This document shows, piece by piece, positions 16,169 to 24,450 of a stretch of DNA of 35,178 nt. The notes under the pieces were generated by a model. That model was not told the origin of the DNA, searched no databases, and saw only the letters and a program-made list of their open reading frames with translations. The position numbers and the translations under genes were made by a program. This stretch comes from Hyphomicrobiales bacterium (GTDB taxonomy: Bacteria; Pseudomonadota; Alphaproteobacteria; Rhizobiales; Xanthobacteraceae): the NCBI GenBank assembly GCA_009377755.1, contig WHTM01000050.1, positions 1 through 35,178 of the forward strand, written 5' to 3'. Numbering within the stretch: position 1 is the stretch's first letter; every line of letters begins with the position of its first letter.

Positions 16169-16186
16169 TCCCCGCGAAAGCGGGGA
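16169..16186. terminator. GNRA-loop hairpin after the LLM gene
   Basis: TCCCCGC and GCGGGGA form a perfect 7-base stem closed by a GAAA tetraloop, 14 bases after the monooxygenase stop codon. There is no T-run afterwards, so it may be a Rho-aided terminator, an mRNA-stabilising hairpin, or one more copy of a short intergenic repeat (GTCCCCGCGAAAGCGGGGA is a familiar motif in Bradyrhizobium). Confidence 0.45.
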
Positions 16187-16226
16187 TTGCGCTAGAATGA
16201 ACGGAATGTGGTCTTAGGAGATGTGA

Positions 16227-17024
16227 ATGGGTGAGGGTATCACGGGGTGGCGGTTGCATATCGGCACGATCTTTCCGACGCCGGTCCCGCCGCGGGCGAT
16301 CCGCGAGTTCTATGAGATGGCGCCCGATGGCATCGACATCACGACCGTCTCGCTCACCATCCAGCAATTGTCCGACGATAACATGGATGAGGCGATCCTC
16401 GGGATGGAGAGGGCCGCCAAGCAGCTCGCGAATTTCGACGTTGATGTCATCCTTCAGTCCGGCGTGCCGCCGATCGTGCGCAAGGGCCCGGGATTCCACA
16501 GGGAGCTGACCGAGCGCCTGTCGCAGGCCTGCGGACTGCCCGTCATCACCGACATGGGCGGCGTGCTGGAAGGCATGCGGGCCATGGGCCTGCGGACTCT
16601 CGCGATGGCGACGCCGTTCCAGCAGTTCATCAACGATCGCCTGGTCCAGTATCTTGCCAACGAAGGCATCGAAGTCGTCAGCAATCAGGCGCTCGGAATC
16701 CTCCGCAATACCGAAATTCGCCGGCTGCCAATTCCCGTGGAATATCAGACGGCGCACAAGGCTTTCACGGACGCGCCCACCAAGCCAGACGGGCTCTACA
16801 TTCCCTGCGGCGGCTGGGGCAGCGTGCACAATATCGAGCTGCTCGAGCGCGACCTCGACACGACCGTGGTAACCTGGGCCAATGCCATGCTCTGGGCGCC
16901 GATGCGGTTCAAGCGGGTGACGGAGCCGATCTCGGGCTTCGGCAAGTTGCTGGCGTCCGTTTCGGCTAGGCCGCCCGGGTTTTCATCCGCAGCGCCGGCA
17001 TCACCTGCTCGGCGAACAGCGTGA
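16227..17024 (+). CDS. Asp/Glu racemase-fold enzyme, arylmalonate decarboxylase/maleate isomerase-like
   Basis: This 265-residue protein of the aspartate/glutamate racemase superfamily is closest in layout to maleate cis-trans isomerase and arylmalonate decarboxylase. Entry GWRLHIGTIFPTPVPP and the loop YIPCGGWGSVHNIE (Cys194) are recognisable. The first catalytic Cys of maleate isomerases and racemases is absent: the matching loop reads ILQSGVPP (about 75-82). One Cys in the second loop is the arrangement of arylmalonate decarboxylase, so C-C cleavage or one-sided proton transfer is possible rather than isomerisation. AGGAG at 16216-16220 supports ATG 16227. The last 20 residues overlap by 59 bases, tail-to-tail, with the opposing LLM gene and look unstructured. 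It follows the RutA-like gene by 71 bases and a hairpin, so it may share that transcript. Substrate unproven. Confidence 0.8.
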   Translation: MGEGITGWRLHIGTIFPTPVPPRAIREFYEMAPDGIDITTVSLTIQQLSDDNMDEAILGMERAAKQLANFDVDVILQSGVPPIVRKGPGFHRELTERLSQACGLPVITDMGGVLEGMRAMGLRTLAMATPFQQFINDRLVQYLANEGIEVVSNQALGILRNTEIRRLPIPVEYQTAHKAFTDAPTKPDGLYIPCGGWGSVHNIELLERDLDTTVVTWANAMLWAPMRFKRVTEPISGFGKLLASVSARPPGFSSAAPASPARRTA

Positions 17025-17985
17025 TCGAGCGTCGGCATTCGTTCAACGTGAGATCGCCAAAGGCGAATTGACCGACGATGTAGTTGGCGCCGGTCTCTTC
17101 GACCTGCTCACGCAGCCGAGCGATGACCGTCGCCGAGGAACCCGCGATGCCTTGGCCAACCTTGACCAGTGTGTCGAAATCGTCGGGGCGGGCGTGCCGC
17201 ATCGCTCGCCCGTGCAGGCGGAAGAGGTAGGTAAAGCTCGCGTGCCAGATGGGATAGGCCCGGCGCGCCATGGCCAGCGCGGCATCGTCCGTCTCAGCCA
17301 CCACGATGAAGCGGCCGATGCCGAGCCTCGGCAGCGGCGCTTCACCATTGCATTCGCGCCAAACCGCGCGGTATCGGTCCGACGCCACTTTGGCCTCGCC
17401 GGTCGGGTCGAGGTTGATCGTGTGTAGCCCCCGACGCGCGGCGCGCTCGGCGGACTCCGGCGCATGCACGCCGTACCAGATCGGCGGGTAAGGTTTCTGC
17501 AACGGCTCGATTGTCATCGGCACGTTCTCGAACTGAAACACCTCGCCGCGAAAGGTCAGGGTGGGCTCGGTCAAGCCTTTGATGATGAGCTCCAGTCCCT
17601 CGGCGTACACGCTCTGCGCCTTGTCCGGGTCCTGCCCGAAGATTTCCAGCTCGATCGGCGAGGCGCCGCGTCCGAATCCGATATCGAGACGGCCGCCGCT
17701 CATTTGGTCGAGCATGCAGATTTCTTCGATGAGCCGCAGAGGATGATAGAGCGGCAGCGCGTAAACCATCGGCCCGAAGCGGAGCCGCTTGGTTCGCTCG
17801 GCGACGGCGGCGAGAAACACGCTCGGGGAGGGCGCCATGCCGAGCGGCGTCGCGTGGTGCTCGGCCAGGTGGTAGGAGTAGAAGCTGGCGGAATCGTACA
17901 ACTCGACCAGCTTCAGCCGCTCGGCATAGTAGTCCCGCAGCGGGATGTCGTTGCGGTCGAGGTGATCGAAGATTCCGAATTCCAT
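16966..17985 (-). CDS. LLM class flavin-dependent monooxygenase
   Basis: This 339-residue luciferase-like monooxygenase begins MEFGIFDHLDRND. It shows LVELYDSASFYSYHLAEHHATPLG, the conserved AERTKRLRFGPMVYALPLYHPLRLIEEICMLDQMSGGRLDIGFGRGASPIE, and PPIWYGVHAPESAERAARRG. This is a 'LuxA-like' type, distinct from the RutA-like gene at 14950 but similar to the one at 29072. It needs reduced flavin from a partner that is not encoded nearby. AGGAG lies seven bases before the ATG. It is the last gene of the minus-strand operon led by the enolase-superfamily gene at 24108, 51 bases after the dehydrogenase gene. The substrate is unknown; it presumably acts on the compound imported by the ABC system in the same operon. 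Confidence 0.9.
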   Translation of the reverse strand: MEFGIFDHLDRNDIPLRDYYAERLKLVELYDSASFYSYHLAEHHATPLGMAPSPSVFLAAVAERTKRLRFGPMVYALPLYHPLRLIEEICMLDQMSGGRLDIGFGRGASPIELEIFGQDPDKAQSVYAEGLELIIKGLTEPTLTFRGEVFQFENVPMTIEPLQKPYPPIWYGVHAPESAERAARRGLHTINLDPTGEAKVASDRYRAVWRECNGEAPLPRLGIGRFIVVAETDDAALAMARRAYPIWHASFTYLFRLHGRAMRHARPDDFDTLVKVGQGIAGSSATVIARLREQVEETGANYIVGQFAFGDLTLNECRRSITLFAEQVMPALRMKTRAA

Positions 17986-18036
17986 GGAGAGCTCCTGGCG
18001 CGTGCCGCAAGGCGATGCCGCGCCGGGGGAGCGAAG

Positions 18037-18870
18037 TCAATCCGGCTCCTCGGGCGTCGGCCAGCCGCGCTCATACTTGACGCTCTTGACCACCTCCTTG
18101 ACGACTCCGCACAGTGGCAGGCTGAGCCGGAGCTTGTCGGCCTCGCCGAGCACGATGCGCATGTCCTTCTCCGCCCACGGCATCGGCTGGTTCTGGATCT
18201 GCGTCTTCATCGCCCAGTTGCTGGCGCTGCTTTCGACCAGCGCGGTGCGCAGGCGCCCTGGATCGACACCGAGCGCCTCAGCGAGCCGGAAGCCCTCATG
18301 GTTGGCCGAGATGCAGGCCCACAGAATCAGGTTGTTGACCATCTTGCCGACCTGTCCGGCGCCAAGCTCGCCGACATGGAAGACCGCATCGGCAAAGGTA
18401 TTGAGCGCCGGCTTCACTGCGGCAAAGGCCGCTTCGTCGCCGCCGACCATGGTCAGCATCTTGCCGGCCTCGGCGGCGGGCTCGCCGCGGGTCAGGGGCA
18501 TATCGAGGAGTGTGATGCCGGTCCCGTGGAGCCGAGCCGCGATGCGCGTCATCGTGCGGGGCGCCACGGTCGAGGCGACGCCGACGATCAGGCCGGGATG
18601 CGCGCCGGCGACGACCCCGTTGGGCCCAAGAATGGCCGTCTCGGCCTCGCTGTCGAAGCCGACCACGACGATGACGAAGTCGCTGGCAGCAGCAACTTCG
18701 CTGGCGGTGGCAACGGTCTTGACGCCGGCGGCTTCGAGATTGCGTCGCACAGCCTCGCTGATATCGGTTCCGGTCACCTCGAAGCCGGCCTTGCGCAGAT
18801 GCCGGCACATCGGGTTACCCATCTTGCCGAGACCGATCATGCCGACCCGGCGAATGGATTCTGCTGTCAT
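18037..18870 (-). CDS. 3-hydroxyisobutyrate dehydrogenase-family NAD(P)-dependent oxidoreductase
   Basis: This is a 277-residue beta-hydroxyacid dehydrogenase. GLGKMG at residues 13-18 is the dinucleotide-binding motif. DMPLTRGEPAAEAGKMLTMVGG corresponds to the substrate-binding 'DaPvsGg...A..G.L..mvGG' signature. The catalytic lysine is in GAGQVGKMVNN near residue 176. Length is normal, slightly short. The family oxidises 3-hydroxyisobutyrate, tartronate semialdehyde, 2-(hydroxymethyl)glutarate and related acids. GGGAGG precedes the ATG. It lies 79 bases after the ABC ATPase gene and 51 before the LLM gene in the same operon, so its substrate is likely a hydroxy acid made from the imported compound. 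Which one cannot be told. Confidence 0.9.
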   Translation of the reverse strand: MTAESIRRVGMIGLGKMGNPMCRHLRKAGFEVTGTDISEAVRRNLEAAGVKTVATASEVAAASDFVIVVVGFDSEAETAILGPNGVVAGAHPGLIVGVASTVAPRTMTRIAARLHGTGITLLDMPLTRGEPAAEAGKMLTMVGGDEAAFAAVKPALNTFADAVFHVGELGAGQVGKMVNNLILWACISANHEGFRLAEALGVDPGRLRTALVESSASNWAMKTQIQNQPMPWAEKDMRIVLGEADKLRLSLPLCGVVKEVVKSVKYERGWPTPEEPD

Positions 18871-18949
18871 GGAATGAGCCTCCCTCTGCTGTCTCGTGAT
18901 GTCTCCGAGTGTTCGAGCCCCGAGCCGGCCCTGCCATTACACCCAACGT

Positions 18950-20080
18950 TCAGATCTTGGCCGCGGCCGGGTTGGAAACCCCTAACGTCCGATCCGGCGG
19001 CAGGAGCACAGTCACATCCGCGCCACCGACGAGTTCGCCGGCCGGCATGCGCACGATGATCTCGGTCTCGGCGACACGGACGGTGTACTCCGTGGTTTCA
19101 CCGAGGAACGCGACATTGGCGATGCGTCCGCTGAAATGGTTCGGCCCGCGCGCCGCCCCAGGTGCGGCGTCAGCGGGTGCCAAGACGAGATGCTCGGGCC
19201 GGATCATCGCCAAGACTGGATGCGCCGCCGGAGCACTGTCGGCGAAGGTGCAGATCACCGGTCCGATCGCGCTTTGCACGATCGCCTGCGTATTCGGGGC
19301 GACGTCGCGATCGATCCGCCCATGCAGGAGATTGCTACGGCCGATGAACGTGGCGACAAACTCATCGGCGGGGGTGTAGTAAACCTGCTTCGGCGTTCCG
19401 ACCTGCACGATGGCACCGTCGCGCATCACCGCGACGCGGTCCGACAGGGCAAGCGCCTCGGCCTGATCGTGGGTGACATAGATGGCGGTCACGCCGATAT
19501 CCTGCTGGAGGCGGCGCAGCTCGGAGCGCATCTGCTCGCGCAGCAGGGCATCGAGATTGCTGAGCGGTTCGTCGAGCAGCAGCAGCCGCGGCTCGGCAAC
19601 CAGCGCACGCGCCAGCGACAGGCGCTGCTGCTGGCCGCCGCTGAGCTGCGCCGCCGAGCGCGAAGCGAAGGCGGCGAGCCCCATGGTCTCCAGCGTATGT
19701 TCGACCTTGGCCCTGATATCGGATTCGCCGTAACGCCGCGAGCGCGACATGCGCAGCGGAAACGCGACGTTGTCGAACACCGTCATGTGCGGCCACACGG
19801 CATAGGACTGGAACACCATGCCGATATTGCGCTGATTGGCGGCGACGAACGCGCCTGTCGCCGAATTGAAGACGACGCGACCATCGATGTCGATGCGGCC
19901 CTCGGACGGTTCTTCGAGCCCGGCGATGGCGCGCAGCGTCGTCGTCTTGCCGCAGCCGGAGGGGCCAAGCAGCGTATAGAACTCGCCCGCAGCGACATCG
20001 AAGCTGACATGGCGAACGCCGCCGGCAACGCTGCGGTCGCCGAGCATGTAGGTCTTGGTCAGGTCGTCGACCCGCAGCAC
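18950..20080 (-). CDS. ABC transporter ATP-binding protein (PotA/FbpC type)
   Basis: The 376-residue ATPase powers import of the solute captured by the binding protein encoded at 21875-22972. Walker A is GPSGCGKT at residues 39-46, the Q-loop lies in GMVFQSYAVWPHMTV, the signature is LSGGQQQR near 146, Walker B is LLLLDEP near 165, and the H-loop is in IYVTHDQAEAL. The C-terminal ~100 residues form a TOBE-type regulatory domain (AMIRPEHLVL). Start is GTG at 20080 with TAGGAG ten bases upstream. It lies 27 bases after the permease gene. The family transports iron(III), polyamines, phosphonates or small organic solutes; the substrate is unassigned. Confidence 0.95.
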   Translation of the reverse strand: MLRVDDLTKTYMLGDRSVAGGVRHVSFDVAAGEFYTLLGPSGCGKTTTLRAIAGLEEPSEGRIDIDGRVVFNSATGAFVAANQRNIGMVFQSYAVWPHMTVFDNVAFPLRMSRSRRYGESDIRAKVEHTLETMGLAAFASRSAAQLSGGQQQRLSLARALVAEPRLLLLDEPLSNLDALLREQMRSELRRLQQDIGVTAIYVTHDQAEALALSDRVAVMRDGAIVQVGTPKQVYYTPADEFVATFIGRSNLLHGRIDRDVAPNTQAIVQSAIGPVICTFADSAPAAHPVLAMIRPEHLVLAPADAAPGAARGPNHFSGRIANVAFLGETTEYTVRVAETEIIVRMPAGELVGGADVTVLLPPDRTLGVSNPAAAKI

Positions 20081-20107
20081 GCGTGCAATCTCCTATTCGG
20101 TCGATGG

Positions 20108-21826
20108 CTAGCCGATCGGCAGTTGGTAGCGCCGCGCTAGGACAAAAAAGGCGACGCTGAAGAACGTCATGATCACGGTCCACACGAACCCCAGGGCTGC
20201 GACCTCGCCGATCGGGCCGTTGTTCCAGAGATCGAACAGCGACACTGCGACGACCTGCGACTCCGGCCCCGCGAGCAGCAGTACGAGCGCCATCGCCCGC
20301 ACGGCCAGGAGAAACACGAACAGCCAGCACGAGATCAGGGCCGGCACCAGCAGCGGGAGCACGACCCGGACGAACGTGCTGGGATAGCCCGCGCCGGCGA
20401 TTCCCGCCGCCTCTTCCAATTCCGGATGAATCTGAATGACGCCGAGCTGCGCGTAGCGCAGGCCGTAGGGAATGTAGGCGACGGCGGAAACCAGAATGAG
20501 GGAGAGCAAAGTGCCGTAGAGCGCGACGCCGTGAACCAGGATCTGGAGATAGGCGAGTCCGAGCACGATCGCTGGGAAGACCAGGGGCAGGGCGGCGAGA
20601 GCGTCGATCAGCCTGCCGCCGGTCACGCGCCGCGCCACGCACCAGCCCGCGACCGCGCCGAGAGCCGTTACGAGTGTCGCCGTCGCGGCGCCGAGGACCA
20701 GGCTGTTGAAGACCGCCCCGCGCGCCGACGGCGACGTCAGCACCTGGATGAAATTGGTGAGCCGCAGGCGCGACAGTCCGTCGATGCTGAACGGCTGATA
20801 GAACGGCAGCAAGGCCGCCCAGATGATGGTCACGAGCGGGATGATAACGACGACGATGGGAATGAGGGCGATCAGAACGGTGACCGGATAGCGCCAGCGG
20901 CCGAGGCGGATCACGCGGGGACGAAAGCCCTTTCCGGTGACGGTACGGAATCGGTGCGCCTGCGCCGAAAGACGTCCGTAGAAGTGCAGAAGAACGGCCA
21001 TCACGACGAGCAGCAGGACGCCCAGCGCGGAGGCGCTGCCGACGCTTGGCGGCATATCGAGCGTCAGACGCTGGTAGACGGTGGTCGTCACCACCCGGGT
21101 CCCGCCGGGAAGCCCGACGAGAGCCGGGACCTCGAACGATTCCGATGCCTTGATGAAGACCAGCAGCGCGAGCGCAAACAGCGCCGGCTGCGCCATCCCG
21201 AAGGTGACGTGGCGCAAGGTCGCCGGCAGGCTGGCGCCGCACATTGTCGCCGCCTCCTCGAAGGCGGCGTCGGCATTGCGGAACACCGAGCTCAGCAGCA
21301 GGAATGCCAATGGTGACCACAGCATGCCTTCGATGAAGATCATGCCGCCGAGCGAATTGACGTTGATATAGGGACCGGTACCGCCGAACAGGAAGGCAAG
21401 CAGCTGATTGACGCTGCCCGCCTTTCCGAGAAACAGGAGCCAGGCAACGATGTAAAGAACATAGGGAATGCCGAGCGAGATGATTGCGGTGACGTAAAGC
21501 CATTGGCGAAAGGGCGCATCGGTGCGCTCGGCGAGCCAGGCCTGCGCGGCACCGATCGCCAGCGCCAGCAAGGCGGACCCGAACGAATAGACGACGCTGT
21601 TGAACAGGCTGGTGAAGAACGCCCGGCTGGTGAATATCTCGTGGAAATGCGCAAGCGTCATTTCCGCGAAAGAGCCGTCCGGATTGAAACTATGGACGCT
21701 CGCGAAGATCAGGAACAGCAGCGGGGGAATCGTCCCGATGCCCAGGATGAGAACCAGGATCACGACCTTGGGTGTGATACCGAAAGGCGACAAGGGGTGG
21801 CGGCCGCTAATGGTCAAAGATGACAT
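20108..21826 (-). CDS. ABC transporter permease, two fused membrane domains (FbpB-like)
   Basis: This protein of about 572 residues has two membrane-spanning domains in one chain, about 12 helices, as in iron(III) FbpB or ThiP. Each half carries an EAA loop that docks the ATPase: EEAATMCGASLPATLRHVTFG in the first half and EEAAGIAGAGYPSTFVRVVLP in the second. The frame opens at TTG 21859 (11 residues earlier); ATG at 21826 starts a more natural N-terminus (MSSLTISGRHPLSPFGI), but neither has a clear ribosome site at the usual distance. It sits between the binding-protein and ATPase genes, giving a complete ABC importer of the Fbp/Pot class. Confidence 0.9.
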   Translation of the reverse strand: MSSLTISGRHPLSPFGITPKVVILVLILGIGTIPPLLFLIFASVHSFNPDGSFAEMTLAHFHEIFTSRAFFTSLFNSVVYSFGSALLALAIGAAQAWLAERTDAPFRQWLYVTAIISLGIPYVLYIVAWLLFLGKAGSVNQLLAFLFGGTGPYINVNSLGGMIFIEGMLWSPLAFLLLSSVFRNADAAFEEAATMCGASLPATLRHVTFGMAQPALFALALLVFIKASESFEVPALVGLPGGTRVVTTTVYQRLTLDMPPSVGSASALGVLLLVVMAVLLHFYGRLSAQAHRFRTVTGKGFRPRVIRLGRWRYPVTVLIALIPIVVVIIPLVTIIWAALLPFYQPFSIDGLSRLRLTNFIQVLTSPSARGAVFNSLVLGAATATLVTALGAVAGWCVARRVTGGRLIDALAALPLVFPAIVLGLAYLQILVHGVALYGTLLSLILVSAVAYIPYGLRYAQLGVIQIHPELEEAAGIAGAGYPSTFVRVVLPLLVPALISCWLFVFLLAVRAMALVLLLAGPESQVVAVSLFDLWNNGPIGEVAALGFVWTVIMTFFSVAFFVLARRYQLPIG

Positions 21827-21874
21827 TGGCCACGTCCGACGGCGCCACCGCCCCTTCAATTCCTGAGCTGATCG

Positions 21875-22972
21875 TCACTTCACGAAGAGCTGCTGATAGA
21901 TCGCGCGCGACTTCGGCAGTTCGTTCGCCATCATCTCAGGGGTGATGACATTGGATTTCAGGCCGATCTTGCTCGGCACGATGACGTTGAGATCGTCTTT
22001 TGCAGGGACCTTGGGGTGTGCCGGGAAATAGTCGGCGGCCTGGAACCGCTTCTGTCCATCCACCGAGATCAGATAGTCGATGAACAACATCGCCGCGTAG
22101 GGATGCGGCGGCGCCTTCGGCAGCATCACCGAGCTGCTCAGGGTCATGACCGGGTCCATCGGCTTGGGCGCCACCGGCGCACCTTTCTTGGCGCTGATGA
22201 TCGGATGATGCAGGAAGGAGTCGAGACACAACGCATACTCGCCGGCGATGATCCGGTCGACGACCGCGCGGTTGGTCGACGCGATCGGCGCGATGTCCTG
22301 CTTGCTGAGCTGGGTCAGGTATTCCATCGCCTTCTGTTCGCCCATGAAGTTGCGTACGCCGGTAATGAACAGGATCGAGCCGATCACCGTGCTTGACCAC
22401 GCGATCTTGCCCTTCCATTTGGGATTGAGCAGATCCTCGAAGGTCCGCGGCGCCTCGTTCGGCTTCACAAGATTGGTGTTGTAGCAGGCACCGAGATAGC
22501 TGAATCGCGTTGCCGCCCAGTAGTTGTCGGGGCTGCGGTGCTCCTTCGGATAGGCCTCGACTTCCGGGGACCAGAACGGCCGGACAATCCCAGCCCGGCG
22601 TGCGGGGACTTCGAGGCCCGTGTTCTCGAAGACGTCTGCGACCATGTTGTTGGCGCGTGCCTCCGCCATCAGCTTCTGCAGCATCTGCGGCGGGTCGTCG
22701 CGGACATAGCGCGGGTTCATGAACGGATACTTCGCCTGGAAGCCCGCCACGATGGGCCGCAACGCCTGGTCGACGGTGAGGGAGGAGTAGAAGGTGACCG
22801 TGCCTTCCTTCTTGGCGCCCTCCACCAGCAGCTTCTCGCGGTCGGCGCCCTTGTAGACGGCGATCTTGTCGATCACCGCGGTGTCCTGCGCAAAGGCGGG
22901 GCCGGCGACAGCGATGCCGAGCGCCGTCAGCGCGGCGACCGGCAGACGCCATTCCGGGTAATCGTGCTGCAT
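21875..22972 (-). CDS. ABC transporter periplasmic solute-binding protein (FbpA/PotD-like)
   Basis: This 365-residue binding protein has a signal peptide (RLPVAALTALGIAVAGPAFAQ, cleavage near residue 29). The mature chain has EGTVTFYSSLTVDQALRPIVAGFQAKYPF, a typical type II binding-protein entry, then VADVFENTG, YLGACYNTNLV and PRTFEDLLNPKWKGKIAW, which is a hallmark of the FbpA-like iron or organic-acid group. The paired tyrosines that bind iron in FbpA are not evident near the C-terminus, so an organic anion is at least as likely as iron. GGGAGGG precedes the ATG. It follows the enolase-superfamily gene by 50 bases. The company of catabolic enzymes in one operon points to uptake of a carbon or nitrogen source. 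Confidence 0.93.
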   Translation of the reverse strand: MQHDYPEWRLPVAALTALGIAVAGPAFAQDTAVIDKIAVYKGADREKLLVEGAKKEGTVTFYSSLTVDQALRPIVAGFQAKYPFMNPRYVRDDPPQMLQKLMAEARANNMVADVFENTGLEVPARRAGIVRPFWSPEVEAYPKEHRSPDNYWAATRFSYLGACYNTNLVKPNEAPRTFEDLLNPKWKGKIAWSSTVIGSILFITGVRNFMGEQKAMEYLTQLSKQDIAPIASTNRAVVDRIIAGEYALCLDSFLHHPIISAKKGAPVAPKPMDPVMTLSSSVMLPKAPPHPYAAMLFIDYLISVDGQKRFQAADYFPAHPKVPAKDDLNVIVPSKIGLKSNVITPEMMANELPKSRAIYQQLFVK

Positions 22973-23022
22973 CGTTTCCCTCCCTGAGCAACGTGATATG
23001 GCCTGGAAGCAGCGCGCCGACG

Positions 23023-24108
23023 TCAGGCGGCAAGCCCCGATCCTTGCCGCACGATGACGCCTGAACCGACGGTTTCGGGCACCATTAGCGCGCCATTGAC
23101 GACCTCGAGGCCTTCATACGGATCGTCAAGCAAGTGGTCGAACTCGGCGAGTTCGCAGGCGTAATCGAGTCGTGGCAGTGATGCGGCAAGATGCAGCGCC
23201 TGCGCCGCATGCAGCCGCGGTCCGAACGTGGCGCCGACGCGATACCGGATCGAGCCGGTCTCGCAGATGCGCGCCGCCAGCAGCGTATTGCGCAAACCCC
23301 CGAGCTTGGGAACCTTGAGGCTCACCGCGTCTATGACGCGGTTGGCGACGAGGTTGAGCACGTCGCCGACCGACATGGCGGACTCGTCCGCCTCGACGGC
23401 AATCGCGACGTTCTCCGTGACCAGTTTTAAGCCGGCGAGGTCATGCGTCGGCACCGGCTGCTCGACCAGATCAATGTGGTAGGACTCCATCCTGGTCAGC
23501 GCCTGAATTGCCGCCTTGGGCGAATAGGACTGGTTCGGATCGAGCGTGAGATGCACGTCCGGCCCGACGGCATCGCGGATCGCGGCGATGCGGGCGACAT
23601 CGGCAGCGACGTCGCCCTTCATCTTAATCTTCAGGTAACGGTAGCCTTGCTCCACGAGCTTGCGGGAATTTTCCGCCATCTCGGCCGGCGTCTTGATCGG
23701 GACAATGCGTATCAGGGGAACGCTGCTGCGTACCGGCCCGCCGAACAAACGGTTGAGCGGAATGCCGAGCAGCTTCGCTGCGAGATCATGCAGCGCACCG
23801 TCGATGCCGGCTTTGGCGGGTCCATTGCCGACAAGCATTGCGTCCATCTGCAACAGGATCGCTTCGATATGCAGCGGGTCCTTGCCGAGCAGGCAAGGCT
23901 TGAATACCTCAAGGGCAGCCCGCACGCCTTCGTAGCTCGCTCCGATATGTGGGATCGCCTGCGCATAGCCGAGGCCGGTGTTCCCGTCCTTGACGGAGAT
24001 GGCCACCGTCCAGCCTTCGATCACCGGATAGGTCGCGAGCGCAAAGCTCCAGGTCGGATCTTCCTGACGCTGATTGCAGGGAAAGAACTCCACGGAGCTG
24101 ATCTGCAT
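23023..24108 (-). CDS. Enolase-superfamily enzyme, muconate lactonizing/mandelate racemase-like
   Basis: This 361-residue metal-dependent enzyme abstracts a proton alpha to a carboxylate. The MLE-type catalytic set is complete: a KxK in YLKIKMKG (Lys160/162), metal ligands Asp190 (LTLDPNQSY), Glu216 (LVEQPVP) and an acidic cluster VEADES near 238-243, and the second base Lys265 in SLKVPKLGG. The capping N-domain holds the DGNTGLGYAQ pattern. The frame is open upstream to 24237, but ATG 24108 is chosen because GAGGAG lies about nine bases before it and the N-domain strand follows directly. It heads a six-gene minus-strand operon with the ABC importer, dehydrogenase and LLM genes. It could be a cycloisomerase, racemase or dehydratase; the lysine pair favours MLE-like or epimerase chemistry over mandelate-type His. 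Confidence 0.9.
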   Translation of the reverse strand: MQISSVEFFPCNQRQEDPTWSFALATYPVIEGWTVAISVKDGNTGLGYAQAIPHIGASYEGVRAALEVFKPCLLGKDPLHIEAILLQMDAMLVGNGPAKAGIDGALHDLAAKLLGIPLNRLFGGPVRSSVPLIRIVPIKTPAEMAENSRKLVEQGYRYLKIKMKGDVAADVARIAAIRDAVGPDVHLTLDPNQSYSPKAAIQALTRMESYHIDLVEQPVPTHDLAGLKLVTENVAIAVEADESAMSVGDVLNLVANRVIDAVSLKVPKLGGLRNTLLAARICETGSIRYRVGATFGPRLHAAQALHLAASLPRLDYACELAEFDHLLDDPYEGLEVVNGALMVPETVGSGVIVRQGSGLAA

Positions 24109-24450
24109 GAGCTGGCGTCTCCTCGCGACCGGACCACGTCGTTGCTCGGCGGACCGGACGAACGAAACGATAGCGCAAGTCGAAGCGCATTCGACATACA
24201 AAAATTGTCTGTATGCGATACAGGAATCCAATGGCAACGATAGAATTATTGTTTGGCTGAATCGCTGCTTATGGTTGGACCTCGCCTGGGCCGCGCCGTA
24301 TTTTCGCGGCCAGAAGAATCCGATGGCGCATCGCGATCCGTGCCGGTGCTTTGCCCCGCACCCAGAATGCGGCGATGCGAGGTAGCTGGACAGTCAGTCC
24401 ATCAACCGAGCATCGGGTACGCACCGCGCTGTTTTGCGAAGGGAGGCTGC
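24109..24450. promoter_or_regulatory. 342-base divergent promoter region with nested palindromes
   Basis: This region separates the enolase/ABC operon (minus) from the thiolase operon (plus). The AT-rich middle holds a cluster of dyads: CATACA (24195-24200) with TGTATG (24210-24215), ACAA-AAA-TTGT (24198-24208), and the perfect 15-base palindrome CTGTATGCGATACAG (24209-24223). TGTAT/ATACA half-sites are typical of GntR-family (FadR/VanR) operators. The cluster lies about 90 bases before the enolase start and 230 before the thiolase start, so it could control both. GGGAGG at 24441-24446 is the thiolase ribosome site. No small gene is supported. Confidence 0.5.

Noticed and set aside
17464-19059. 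Plus-strand open frame of 531 codons
   Set aside because: It lies opposite the LLM and dehydrogenase genes, whose motifs are intact; the frame is His/Arg/Asp-rich as expected for antisense of high-GC coding DNA.
19362-21503. Minus-strand open frame of 713 codons in a shifted frame
   Set aside because: It runs out of frame across the ABC permease and ATPase genes and is Arg-rich without structure.
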